A stretch of DNA of 64,000 bases from Lonicera japonica (taxonomy: Eukaryota; Streptophyta; Magnoliopsida; Dipsacales; Caprifoliaceae): NCBI GenBank assembly GCA_021464415.1, contig CM038471.1, positions 30,477,234 to 30,541,233 on the forward strand, read 5' to 3'. The notes beneath the pieces are model-generated. The model had not been told where the DNA came from and ran no database searches. It saw only the letters and a list, made by a program, of their open reading frames with translations. A program made the position numbers and the translations under genes. Positions 28,501-37,559 of the stretch are shown here, piece by piece. The stretch's first letter is position 1, and each line of letters starts with the position of its first letter.

Positions 28501-31500
28501 ATTTATATAGTGCACAGAACCTCTTTGCAAATTTAGTTTGTATGCACATATTCTTAACATACTTTCTTTCCCAGGAGAACTGTTTAGTTTCTCCAAAATT
28601 TTATTTGAAAATGAATGATATCTTCTTCTTAGTACCATTTAAAATGTTGACTGTATTCTTTTTCCATACAGGTATATGTACATAGCAAAGTGATGATAAT
28701 AGATGACCGTGCTGCCTTGATTGGATCATCCAATATAAACGATAGGAGTTTGCTTGGATCAAGGGACTCTGAGGTTTAACCTAAACCTTGACTCCAATAC
28801 TTACTTCTAATGTTATATGACTGTATTTGTTGGCTATCAAAATCTGCTAAAATTGAACCTTGCTGTTAGACATGCTCTTGAAGAGAGATGAAGAAATCTG
28901 GATCGTTAGTTTAAAACCAAATGGTTCGGATTTTGACAAGTAGTTTCTGTTTAAATGAGTCCTCACCAGAGGCAAACACTATTTACCAAAAACTAAGCCA
29001 TCCAATTTTAAATGAATGGTCAGGATTTACCTCTACTCTAGAGTGATTGAAATAGCTCTAGAGGAGCCAGATCCCTACATGGTGGGATAGAGCCAACGCT
29101 ATCAATATCACCAACTGATAATCCTAGACAGACCAGAGAAAAAGTTTTGGATTACAGATGAGCCTATAATATTAAAAACTGTGAGAACATCATATGAACA
29201 TTTTAGTGGGCCACTTTGTTAATCCAATAAACTTTCTGGTAACTGAAAATCAGTTTATTCTTGTTATCTGATTCTTTCAATTTCTCTGTTTAGAGTATAA
29301 GGTAACGATTGCTTAATAAAGAGTTCCTTTTTGAGATTGAGCTGTGAGTTCATTTTCGAAGACCTTTTGTTGCTGAAAAGAATCATGGAGTTACGGAAAA
29401 TACTTCCGAAGTGTAAATAAATAGGAGACAAAACAAATCTATGGTAGCAATATAGGGAAGCAAATAAAAGAAAAGAAAGGAATGAAGGGATGATTCAATT
29501 AATGAAAATTCCCTATCTATGTTATGTTTGATCAAAGACAATAAAACAATACGACAACTAAAATTTCCAGAAATCTATCTAATGCCATAAATTATAGGAA
29601 TCTTTATTTCCAATGATCAAACCCATCACTACTTTTTTTCCTAGGAAAAACACTTTCAGTGCCTCTCTTTGTATAAAAGACCTTTCCCCCCTTTCTTATA
29701 TATTCCCAAAATGCCTCTCCAAATCCAACTGGAACACTGAATTTCCAATGAGTAGGCCACTGGGACCAACCTCCATTATAACAGATTCGAGGAACCTTCG
29801 GAGCTTATACCAAAAAAATTTCATAGCTTCCATTTTTTTGCTCAACCTTTTGGCTCAATTTTGAAAGTGAATTGCAGGATTCCAGAAATTTGCATGAATA
29901 AACAAAGTCAAAGATTTATATAGAATCTTTTTGTTTTCTTTCCAAAGCACCATTGCTAATCACCTCTTTGGTACGAATTGAAAATTTCAACTTCCATTAA
30001 CTCTTCCAGCAAAATAATACTGAAGTCCTGTCAATAACTAATCCATGCTATTGACAACACAGCCTCAGATTTATATCTTCAATAGCTAATTTGTTAACAG
30101 TCCTTAATATTTATTAATTAAAGCAGGATAGCATTGTCTCTGGATGATAATCTAAGAGAATCAAGGATAACTTTAGCATGCAAAAATTAAAGATCAGGAT
30201 TTCGATTCTCACTCTGTCTTCCTGCAAATCAAACGCACATTAAGTAGGTTATTTACATTACCTGCTCGCAAGGAATTTCCATATCAAATTCCGTTTTTCG
30301 GAAAAAAGTTCAAACATTGCTATCAACGTTGCAATAGGCTACTTTGAAGGTTCAACTCTATTCCTTCAATCCCCAACCCCTCTCTGCGATCAATCTTAAA
30401 GCACATCTATATTTGGTGGAAAATGCAAACTTGTGCCCTTGGGCACACATTTTGTCTCCCATTAATAAAAAGATAATGCTTCTGCTTTAGTGTCAGTCCC
30501 TTGTGTGATTATTGCAACCTTGTTCTTTCTATGCTAAGTTCATCGCATATGCTTGTAGGGCACACGTTAACATGTGTTAACCTATAGTTTATCGTTTAGT
30601 TTTGTTTCCCTTTCCATTGGGGGCAAAATAGGGATATTATTCTCATAATAAACTTTTTGGAATTAAATATTTTATTATTTATAAGAGTAGATTGGTTTAA
30701 GATTTTATTTTAGTTATGGCATTGTTTTATTCTCTAAGTAATTCCTTATTTATTTATCTCCTCTTACCTTAGGGTTTATTTTGCGTTTCATTTATACCCA
30801 CTTTGGGAGTCTTTGTGACCACACAATTATAGTAGCAACAATTATTAATAAAATATCATATTTTGAAATTCTACTCTTTCTATCTCAGATAGGGGTACTC
30901 TTTGAAGACAAGGACTTTGTTGAATCATCAATGAATGGCGAGCCTTGGCGTGCCGGAAAATTTGCCTTTAGTCTTCGCCTTTCCCTGTGGTCAGAGCACC
31001 TTGGTCTTCATAGTGAAGAGGTTAGTTATGCTTACAAACAATCCCTCCGGACCAAATTAAGAGTTTGTGTTCCTTCTCTGGATAAAAACAAGCATTACTC
31101 TCAACCATAGATAAAGTTGAAATTAGCGTAAAAGTCAAATTGGACTCTTACTTTTGGACGGAAAATAAATTTAGTTAGTTTGTGTGAAAAGATAGAAAAT
31201 AAGTGAGAGATGTTGCTCATTTTATGAGTGGATATCATTCATCCTTTTCTATTTTTGGTGAAAATTTTTCCTCACGACCAAGAAAGAAAATTTTTTCATG
31301 GAAAAACTTAAAAATCAAGAGGATATCACCCATATCACTCAACTTATTTTCCATCTTTTCACCAAAACTAACTCAATTTATTTTTCTTTTCCACCTTGCA
31401 ATCAAACGGAGCCTAAGGCTCCGTTTGATAGTAACATGGAAAATGAAAATAAAAACAACTAATTTGGGTGAGAAGATGGAAAATAAGTTGAGGCATATGA

Positions 31501-34069
31501 GGAGATTCTCTCCATCTTATACTCATTTTTGTGAGTATATGTCCTCCATTCTCCTTTAATATTTTGTGGAAAAATTTTCTCCACCATCACCGAAAGAAAA
31601 TTTTGTCATGGAAAAAAACAAAAAGTAAGAGTTAATCTCACCACATCCCTCAACTTATTTTCCATCTTCTCACCTAAATTAGTTATTTTTCTTTTCATTT
31701 TCCATGTTGCTATCAAACGGAGCCTAAGAGTCACTATTTGACTTTCACATGTTTTAAGGAAGACAGAAACATCAATGTACTCAATGATAAAGAATAAAAC
31801 TTATATACTATTTGAGATTTTGCTCATTGATTATGTCCCGAAATAGAAGCATGACTCTTAGTCCGGGGACATCTCTATAGTATATGGAGAACATGACCCT
31901 TAATTTGGGACGTTATATGTACAATGGGAGGTCACTCTCCTTCCATTCCTCTCACTATCTACCATTATGTTCACTTTGTCCATTTTTATAGTCTGATTCT
32001 TCTTTCTCAGATAAGTCAGATCAGAGACCCTGTAGCTGACAGTACATACAAGGATCTTTGGTTGGCAACTGCTAGGGTGAGAATAATCACTCTGTTAAGC
32101 GTTATATTTATGTTTGTCTTCTGTTTAGTGGTTCTACTCTTGTGTTAAGAGCATCTCCAAGAGGCTCTACAAACGTTTTCTTCAAACACGAATTTTGATG
32201 ACCTATGTGACACTTTGAAGGTTTCTTTAAAGGGTACTTTTTTTTTTAACTCCAAGTGACTCTTCAAATCTTAATATAATACTATTTTATAAAAGGTAGG
32301 TTGTCTTTTTGGCTCAAACTTGTAAAGCGAGAATTCTCTCTTCAAAATTGGGAGAGCGATGTGGAGATCTGAATAGCATATTGAAGCCTTCAAATGTGAT
32401 GTGTCTCTTCAAATACTTTTCCATGTAAGATATGAAGAGCCTCTTGGGATGCTTTAAAGACTAGAGCTCCATTTGCAAATTATAATTCTCTAAGTATGCA
32501 TTCATAAACACAAACATAAAAGTACACATCCTTTTACAAATATATCTCCACAAATGTACTTGAAGTTTTCTAGCTATGTGAGATTTTAAGTGAGATTCGA
32601 TATATAATCTATATAGGTTCCGCACTTATTTATAGTCCCTCCATCCCCAAATTAAGAGTCCATGTTTGACTTTCACGCTTTTTAAGGATACACTAATTTC
32701 ACATAATCAATGGTCAAGAGCAAAACTTACTCAGCTGTAGTGAAAGTGGTACATTGATCTTTGAAATTGGACTCATAATTTTGGACACCTTTAAAAGAAT
32801 GGTGGACTCCTTATTTGGGAGGGAGCGAGTATTTGCTAGGTACTTCCAATAACTTTTTGTCCTGTCTTGGAATGGTTAGTACATATATACTATTGCAATA
32901 ATTTGATTATCAAATTTCAATATATATACATCAGCTACATGGATACCTGGTGTCATTTGGACTTGTGAAGAACATTAGATCTTCTCCTGATGTCTATAAG
33001 GTTGTAGCATATGCCTCGGCCAGACCTGTAGCTTTATTTTTTGCCATCGCGGACATGCCTCATAAATAGTAGATTGATAGTCCCTACATTTTTTGGTAAA
33101 TGAACGAATGGTGCTGGGTGCAGTACTAGGAATTTTAAAATTTTGTTTAGCTTGTATGTGGGAACTAATTAAGGGTCATTAAAGGTTTAACTAAGTAGTA
33201 ATCGGTGTAACTTATGAAAATGTGAATTTAGGGTTATTGTAGATAATTCAGTCCAGTAGAATTAGGGTTTTATTTCTTGTAGAAATTGATTTATCTCCCC
33301 GTAATTTAAAACCGCCCATGATGAATCGAACAGGGACATTTTTGTTGGAAGTCATTTCTTTTCTCAGTCACGTTATGTCTCCGTTGATTTCTTTTCTTTT
33401 ATGTGTAGCTTTATTGCCAAAGCAGAAATGGCTTACTATTGTAGAAGCTTAATGAACAATCATTCGATATAGCATTTCCTTCACGCAAACCAAAATTACT
33501 TTGGAAATAGCATTTCTCTTCCTTTACTATTTTTGTTTTAACAATACAGTATGTTTGTGCTTCCTTCACTTGTACCCTACAAGCAAATAACTTGTATCCG
33601 TCTATTTGACAGGAAAATGCTACAATCTTCCAAGAAGTTTTCTCTTGCATCCCGAATGACCTTATACACTCCAGGTACAAGTTGGCCATACCCATCCTCC
33701 TTTTTGCAGTATGTTTTGGTATTTCTATCTAATATAACAGTATGTGCTTCCTTCACTTGTACCCTACAAGTGCCTTCTGCTCTCCCGATTATTTATCGAT
33801 TTTTTTTTATCAAATTCAGATCTGCACTTAGACAAAGTATCGGTCACTGGAAAGAGAAACTCGGGCACACCACAATCGACCTAGGCGTAGCTCCCGAGGA
33901 ACTCGAGTTGTGTAAAGATGGAGAAGTTATGGTCACCGATCCAATGGAGTACCTAAAGTCGGTGAGAGGTTTTCTTGTTTCTTTTCCCTTAGAGTTCATG
34001 TGTCAAGAAGATTTGAGACCTGTATTTAGTGAGAGTGAGTTTTATGCATCCCCTCAAGTGTTCTATTAG
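10474..34069 (+). CDS. PLDZ1: Phospholipase D zeta (PX-PH class), 20 exons, 1103 aa
   Basis: Hydrolyses membrane phospholipids, chiefly phosphatidylcholine, to phosphatidic acid. PX-PH enzymes lack the C2 domain of other plant PLDs, so are calcium-independent. Exons read by homology and splice sites: 10474-10707, 13084-13185, 13351-13466, 14043-14184, 16104-16274, 17576-17749, 21183-21425, 22417-22533, 23385-23524, 23659-23808, 24453-24609, 25003-25500, 26231-26341, 27096-27242, 27333-27530, 28672-28773, 30889-31020, 32011-32076, 33613-33674, 33820-34069. They sum to 3312 nt with all phases matching. The PX domain starts near residue 50 and the PH domain covers about 221-345. HKD motif 1 is H483-E-K485 with D490 (HHEKIVIVD), motif 2 is H904-S-K906 with D911 (HSKVMIIDD), and the conserved block IYIENQFFISG spans residues 782-792. 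Length is close to the family's roughly 1100 aa. The start MSSEHLLS fits the family's short variable N terminus. Exon 12 (residues 583-748) is the variable linker between the catalytic halves. No stop or frameshift is seen, so it should be functional. Confidence 0.96.
10708..13083 (+). other. Intron 1 with GC donor
   Basis: The frame requires exon 1 to end at CAG (10707), and the next bases are GCAAAT. The intron therefore appears to be GC-AG, with the acceptor at 13082-13083. It is 2.4 kb and has no element with clear ends. The CGCCTAG-rich scrap near 11380-11460 and the scrap with CTCAAACCCATGACC near 12311-12425 look like fragments of dispersed repeats. Confidence 0.8.
13520..13990 (+). 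repeat. Dispersed repeat family, copy in intron 3
   Basis: The segment shares long collinear stretches with 15029-15330 (same orientation) and, inverted, with 30690-30877 and 18765-18946 joined to 21099-21160. Shared words include GAATATGAAAT, AATTGTGT, ACAAAGAC, AATGACTCAATTA and ATATGGTAT. It is split by a foldback element at about 13599-13762. No coding sequence; the class is unknown, possibly an LTR remnant. Confidence 0.55.
13599..13762. mobile_element. Foldback MITE-like element in intron 3
   Basis: The left end TTGTAACGATGACGTAGCG pairs with the right end's complement TTGTAACGATGATGTGATAC. The arms enclose about 130 bp of non-coding DNA. It interrupts the dispersed repeat just described. 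The target duplication was not resolved. Confidence 0.55.
14600..14912 (+). mobile_element. TRIM retroelement in intron 4
   Basis: Two about 73-bp terminal repeats (14600-14672 and 14840-14912) share GAAGAG..GATATA..ATTGTTGG and TCTTAAGCTTTTGGGAGA-type words. A primer-binding site TGGTATCAGAGC (initiator Met-tRNA) begins directly after the left repeat at 14673. A purine-rich tract (GTGAGGGCGAG) precedes the right repeat. The element is about 313 bp, codes for nothing and needs enzymes from elsewhere. The repeats are more diverged than in the related copy at 16822-17133, and no convincing target duplication is seen. Confidence 0.75.
15029..15330 (+). repeat. Dispersed repeat family, copy in intron 4
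   Basis: Collinear with the intron 3 copy: GAATATGAAATATATTAATG, ATTGTGTGATTACAAAGAC, AAATGACTCAATTATTTAAG and ATATGGTAT occur in the same order. Non-coding; origin unknown. Confidence 0.5.
16822..17133 (-). mobile_element. TRIM retroelement in intron 5, intact ends
   Basis: Two 74-bp terminal repeats (16822-16895 and 17060-17133) are nearly identical and run TGTTGAAGAG...TTAACA in the minus orientation. The primer-binding site TGGTATTAGAGC reads on the minus strand from 17059 down. A polypurine tract (AAGGGGAG) precedes the other repeat. The 5-bp target duplication GTTAC at 16817-16821 and 17134-17138 is perfect. Length is 312 bp with no coding capacity. It belongs to the same family as 14600-14912 but looks younger. 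Confidence 0.9.
17134..17331. repeat. 99-bp tandem duplication next to the TRIM
   Basis: Two adjacent near-identical units begin GTTACTTTAACTGA at 17134 and 17233. The first unit starts with the TRIM's own GTTAC target site. Non-coding. Confidence 0.8.
17351..17415 (-). repeat. tRNA-derived SINE fragment in intron 5
   Basis: On the minus strand an A-box-like GTGTAGTGGTTAG is followed about 35 bases later by a B box GGGTTCAAGTCC. The layout is that of a tRNA-derived SINE head; no tail or target duplication is apparent. Confidence 0.4.
18521..18590 (-). repeat. tRNA-derived SINE fragment in intron 6
   Basis: On the minus strand the A-box-like TTAGCTCAAGTGGCAT is followed by the B-box-like GGGTTCCATTCCC. 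It is tRNA-like in spacing but has no cloverleaf. Confidence 0.4.
19282..20872. mobile_element. Foldback element nested in the hAT (middle layer)
   Basis: The left end GGTTCAAGTTACACCGGTGTAA pairs with the right end's complement AGTTCAAATTACACCTGGTGTAA, with the inner flanks also AT-rich and related. A MULE splits it. The target duplication is unclear, so superfamily is open. Confidence 0.55.
19496..20694. mobile_element. Non-autonomous MULE with about 200-bp TIRs (inner layer)
   Basis: The terminal inverted repeats of roughly 200 bp (19496 to about 19700 and about 20490-20694) start GAGTAAACTACCC and are very similar over their full length. A perfect 9-bp target duplication TATATAATA lies at 19487-19495 and 20695-20703. 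Long TIRs with a 9-bp duplication define Mutator-like elements. The 0.8-kb interior has no transposase. It is CT-rich with repeated TCTCCGGCCACC words and looks like a captured 5' leader, as in Pack-MULEs. The open frames in it are repeat artefacts. Confidence 0.93.
21540..22150. repeat. Repeat-derived block in intron 7
   Basis: A block running from about GGCGTAGCCAAGATTTTAAG (21525) to AAGTGGGGGCTTAGAC near 22135-22150 interrupts a shorter repeat whose halves (TGACTTTGCCCCC.. and ..GCAAATTAC) resemble the repeat at 24630-24930 in intron 11. Non-coding; ends not proven. Confidence 0.4.
24146..24271. mobile_element. Stowaway-like MITE in intron 10
   Basis: The inverted ends CTCCCTCTGTCCC and GGGATAGAGGGAG are flanked by TA on both sides (24144-24145, 24272-24273). 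The 126-bp length, TA duplication and CTCCCTCYGTCCC end are the Stowaway (Tc1/mariner-type) signature. Confidence 0.88.
24630..24930. repeat. Repeat in intron 11 shared with intron 7
   Basis: Words such as TTTGACATTGCCCCCAT, GATCCTCAAAGAATTACGT, CCCCATGCAGGG and AAGTCTAATTTTGCAT-type segments recur in order in the intron 7 block at 21470-21540 and 22150-22350. No coding capacity. Confidence 0.5.
25611..25942 (+). mobile_element. TRIM retroelement in intron 12
   Basis: The terminal repeats start TGTTGAGA and contain ACATCGGGAAAT and GGTTTTGGGTTGGATGCTC (25611-25728 and 25848-25942; the right copy has lost about 23 bp). A primer-binding-site-like TGGTGTCACAGG follows the left repeat at 25729 and a purine tract (GCGAAGGGGGCA) precedes the right one. 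Flanking 5-mers GTAGT and GCAGT match in 4 of 5 positions. It is a second TRIM family, distinct from 14600 and 16822. Non-coding. Confidence 0.78.
26750..26960. repeat. MITE-like repeat in intron 13, related to intron 16
   Basis: GAAGAAATCTAGACCATTAG, GGTTCAGATTTTGAC, GTAGTTTCT, GAGTCCTC, AGAGGCAAATACTA and GGAGCCGGATCCC recur in the same order at 28880-29085. Foldback-like, non-coding. Confidence 0.6.
27790..28160. repeat. Foldback repeat in intron 15
   Basis: The ends carry inverted TTTGATTGC / GCAATCAAAC words, and further copies of CAATCAAACAC occur inside. It looks like a degenerate MITE cluster; boundaries are approximate and there is no coding sequence. Confidence 0.4.
28880..29085. 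repeat. MITE-like repeat in intron 16, related to intron 13
   Basis: Same ordered words as 26750-26960 (GAAGAAATCTGGATCGTTAG, GGTTCGGATTTTGAC, GAGGCAAACACTA, GAGGAGCCAGATCCC). Non-coding. Confidence 0.6.
29400..29610 (+). repeat. Partial copy of the dispersed family, intron 16
   Basis: GATTCAATTAATGAAAATTCCC, ATCAAAGACAATAAAACAATAC and CTAATGCCATAAAT match the intron 4 copy in order. The remainder of this long intron (29610-30690) shows no gene. Confidence 0.45.
30690..30877 (-). repeat. Dispersed repeat family, uninterrupted inverted copy
   Basis: Reads on the minus strand like the intron 3 and 4 copies. It runs into the acceptor region of exon 17. Because it is uninterrupted, it shows what the intron 6 copy looked like before the hAT insertion. 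Confidence 0.55.
31164..31413. mobile_element. Truncated Tourist-like MITE in intron 17
   Basis: The right end (ATCAAACGGAGCC, ending 31413) matches the intact MITE that follows after TAA. The left end is missing and is replaced by Stowaway-like sequence at 31045-31163 (CCCTCCGGACCAAATTAAGAG ... GGACTCTTACTTTTGGACGG). Confidence 0.6.
31417..31724. mobile_element. Tourist-like MITE in intron 17
   Basis: The inverted ends GGCTCCGTTTGATAGTAACA and TGTTGCTATCAAACGGAGCC are flanked by TAA at 31414-31416 and 31725-31727. The 308-bp length and 3-bp TAA duplication point to the PIF/Harbinger-dependent Tourist class. Confidence 0.88.
32635..32829. mobile_element. Stowaway-like MITE in intron 18
   Basis: The ends GTCCCTCCATCCCCAAATTA and TTATTTGGGAGGGAGCGAG are inverted copies flanked by TA on both sides. 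195 bp, non-coding. Confidence 0.8.
32935..33069 (+). other. Exon-like open stretch in intron 18
   Basis: Directly after an acceptor-like ACATCAG (ending 32934), a 44-codon frame continues in the same phase as exon 18 and ends at TAG 33067-33069. The peptide is mixed and not low in complexity (begins [13 protein letters not shown], ends AIADMPHK). I do not recognise it. If spliced to exon 18 it would replace the last 103 residues of the phospholipase. It may instead be a captured fragment or chance. Confidence 0.35.
33547..33770. repeat. Direct repeats flanking exon 19
   Basis: A 30-odd-base sequence containing GTGCTTCCTTCACTTGTACC occurs at about 33547-33582 and again at 33738-33770. Exon 19 (33613-33674) lies between the two. 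Confidence 0.75.
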
Positions 34070-35387
34070 GTATTAGTACAATTAGGGACAACACACTGAA
34101 TAGGACATTACATTGTACATTTGTACATATGTAACCATAAAAAGAAAAAAGAGAGGAGAAATCAGTGGTCCTTGTTTAGTTGCAAAATTCATTTTAGGAG
34201 TGCAATTGCACTTTGTAAATGTTTGACAATTTCATATTCATAAAGGAATCCATTTTAGTTTTTGTTCTTTCCACAATTCTTACTGTGATTACAGTTTTGC
34301 CAGGCCTGTACTTGTGAAGCTAACTATTGTGTGTTTGCACGTATCGATCATTTGGTGAGATTTATATATGGTGTCATAATTCATGCGCACACAACTAAAT
34401 GTACTTAAATGGTGTCATAATTCGTGCACTCATAATAAGTTTTAGAACACATATATATGGTGGCTACTATTTGCACATCATCAAATACTTAGTTTTACTC
34501 CATATTTTATTTGCTCGATGACAAGTGAGTAAGTGTATGTTACTCGCAAGCGAGTAAAGCATTGAAGTTTCTCGCTCAATGACAAGCGAGTAAAGCATTG
34601 AAGTTTTTACTCGCTTGTCATCGGGCGAATGAAAAATGAAGTGTTACCAAATGTTTTGTGGAGTGCAAACAGCACCTACCATATATAATTATATGAGCAC
34701 GCAATATGGACATTTGATTTTGTTACGTAACGATTGTTGATCATTCATCGCTATGTTACTACTTGTCCGCATAATAAAAAATCTAGCGTGATGCTAATTT
34801 TTTCCCACTATATTCACATCTTAGCTCTGCCCCTAGATCCAATATTAAATATTATTCATATTGCTAAAGGTTTCACAATTTTTTCAATTTATTATAGCTC
34901 TCACGATTTGATTTGACGTGAAAAAAGAAAAAAAAATTATAGTTGCCGAAGTTCATGGTTCAAACCTCATTTGTTCATATAAATTTATTATTCTTTGCTT
35001 TTAAAGAAATATTGACAATAAATTAAAGCTGATAATTTTAAATTTGATGTCATGATTATTTGTATAAAATGAAAAAGAAATTGATGCTATAACAAATAAA
35101 GCTAGACATTGAAGCCTTTTTCTTGATACACATACATCATCTCGAATTTTGTAATTTACATAATTATTTTGTCCATCACATCATAAACCTAACATTCTTT
35201 TCTTTTTCTTTTTCTGGGGTAGCAAGACAAAATCAGAAATTTGAAGTCATACCTGTTAATGTGCTGGTAACTTTTACAAAGAGGCAAAAAAATGACAAAA
35301 ATGTTAAAATACACAAAAACAATTTATAAAAGTTTGATCCACAAAAACACTTTTAGCACTTTCTTGGTTAATGTAATATAATATTAT
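34070..35387. other. 3' flank of the phospholipase gene, no gene seen
   Basis: The 3' untranslated region and polyadenylation site must lie in the first few hundred bases but cannot be pinpointed. Near 34500-34670 there are repeated GACAAGCGAGTAAAGCATTG units and the word TTACCAAATGTTTTGTGGAG, which also occurs, diverged, upstream of the gene near 10165-10200. Confidence 0.5.
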
Positions 35388-35697
35388 GGCCCGTTTGATA
35401 ACAATATGGAAAAAGAAAATAAAAATAGTTGATTTTTGTAAGAAGTTGGAAAATAAGTTGAGACATGTGATGAGATGTCTTCTTCATTTGTGACTTTTTC
35501 CATGGAGAAATTTTCTTTAGAGGTTGAGCAAGAAAAAAGTTTCATAAAAAATTATAAATGATGAAAAACATATACTCACAAAATGAGAATGTGAATGAAA
35601 TGAGGGTATCTTAACACATGCGCTCAACTTATTTTCTAACTTCTTACTAAATCAAGTGTTTTTATTGTTCTTTTCCATGTTGTTATCAAACGGAGCC
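35388..35697. mobile_element. Tourist-like MITE, same family as intron 17
   Basis: The ends GGCCCGTTTGATAACAATAT and ATGTTGTTATCAAACGGAGCC are inverted. TTA follows at 35698-35700 and TTAT precedes. 310 bp, non-coding. It abuts the PIF/Harbinger element on its right. Confidence 0.8.
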
Positions 35698-35873
35698 TTA
35701 GACCATCTCCACCTCATAGGCTAAAAAGGCAAATTTCCATATTTCTATGGCCCAACGCGTCAGTTGAAAGTGGAAAAAAGTGGAAAAAAAGGTAAAGCGA
35801 ACGTAAAAAGGTAGGCCGACAATTTTTTACCTCGCCCGACACATGATGTATTGGGGGACAGCATACCACCTGC

Positions 35874-35970
35874 CACGACATATCATGTGTCGTGGGAGAC
35901 AATTTTAAGGTGGCACGACACATGATATGTCGTTCAAGCTTTGCATGTGCCACGACATATCATGTGTCGT
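35874..35970. repeat. Subterminal palindrome cluster, left
   Basis: Three copies of CACGACAyATGATrTGTCGTG or its complement at 35874-35894, 35914-35933 and 35951-35970, plus a weaker one near 35837. Confidence 0.8.
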
Positions 35971-36118
35971 TTTAGGGCACTAGATTTTGAAATCCTATCG
36001 TTGCATTTTCATTATTTAGCCGAGCTTGAAAGCTTCTTCATTCTACACTTCCAGTGCAGTAAATTTTCTTCCATTGTTCAACTTCTTTTATATAATTTTT
36101 TTTTCTATCAACATAGTT

Positions 36119-37163
36119 ATGTCTAGACTTCGTGGAACAAATATGTCTACATTTGAAGATGAAGCCATTTGTCGAGCTTATATTCAAGTAAGTATCGACC
36201 CCATATATGGTGCTAATCAAATTGGTAGATTATAGGAATCAGTTGCATACCATGAGCAGCCAGGTATTACAATTAGAAGAACGCCATGCTCTCTTTAATT
36301 GCGATATACAACAATTAGTAAATGCGTAAGGTTATATATATCAAAGTTATCTCATGCAATGAATAACCATGGAAACGGAACAAATGAAATGGATTGGGTA
36401 AATTACATACAAGGTGATATTTTTTAATATTTTTGTACAAATAATTTATATATTTCTTTATTTTCTTTGAGTGTAGATTAGAGAAGCTCGGGATAGTTAC
36501 GAAATTGAAAAACAAAAACCTTTTATTTTTGATAGGTGTTATCAAATTTTAAAAGAACATAGAAAATTTGACTTGAATACGACATCTTTAAATACACAAA
36601 GATCTCGAGCCAACTGGTAGCGGTGGATCTTCTTCAATTAATCTACACAGTGATTCATCCCCTATTGACATCGAATGTCTTGAGGAAAATAGACCTACGG
36701 GAAGGAATGAAGCAAAATTGCAAAAAAAAGGAAGGATAAAGAAAAAAGTATCTCTGTGCAAAATGCTTCACTTGAAAGAGCAATAAAAAATTTTGAACTT
36801 TACAAATCTAATTTGGCTCAACAAAATGCAGAGCAAAAGGGGATGCATGATGAAATGGAGCGTTTAGTCTTTTGCAGGGAAGAAGAACAAAAAAGGAATA
36901 ATCGTGAAGAAGAAAAGAGGAATAGCGAAGAACAAAGGCGTATTAGAGAGGAAGAAATGCCAATTCGAGAAGATCAAAGATTTCAACGCGAGGAACAAAG
37001 AAGAGATGCCGCCGAGGAAGCAACATTAATGGCAATGGATTTAACTCGCATGACTGACCAACAACGTGAGCTTTACAATTATCGAATTGAAGAGCTGTTA
37101 AACCGAAGACGGCACCAAAATCAATCGTCGCAAAATTATTCTCGCAATTTTCCATATTATTAA
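36119..37163 (+). pseudogene. PIF/Harbinger ORF1-type Myb/SANT-like accessory protein, broken
   Basis: The N-terminal part (RGTNMSTFEDEAICRAYIQV) is the Myb/trihelix-like start of proteins often annotated 'glutathione S-transferase T3-like', which are ORF1 proteins of PIF/Harbinger transposons and bind DNA together with the nuclease. Stops appear soon after (first at 36233-36235) and around 36270-36600. The C-terminal part is open from about 36756 to 37163: a highly charged, Glu/Arg-rich coiled coil (EEEQKRNNREEEKR) ending NYSRNFPYY, matching the 'NAM-associated' tail of the family. It lies on the plus strand in the middle of the element. Not functional. Confidence 0.7.
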
Positions 37164-37559
37164 GTAGAAAAACAATCATGTTTTGTTATTAATGCAATGT
37201 TTTATTTTTTTTTAAGTTTTTTATTGTATGTTATGCTTTATTTTAAGTATATATGTTATTTTCTTTGTTGGGAGAAATTTACCTTTTAAATATTTATAAA
37301 TATATAATATAATTTATTTATAAATATGAAAACACTACAATACATGAAACATGAAAATAACATTACGTAAAATTACAATAATTTAATATAATATATTTAT
37401 CTAAAGAAGAGGTTTTTTTAATACTGGATAAGTTGTGCTGAACTGTTCGTAATAGAGGTACTGAAATTTTTTTTAAAAAAATCATAAATAACACATATTT
37501 AAAAAAAATTATACAAATTAATATGATGAATAATAAATAATACCTCTATCACTTGCTAA

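Noticed and set aside
31203..31559. 118-codon frame in intron 17
   Set aside because: Spans two MITE copies; repeat-derived.
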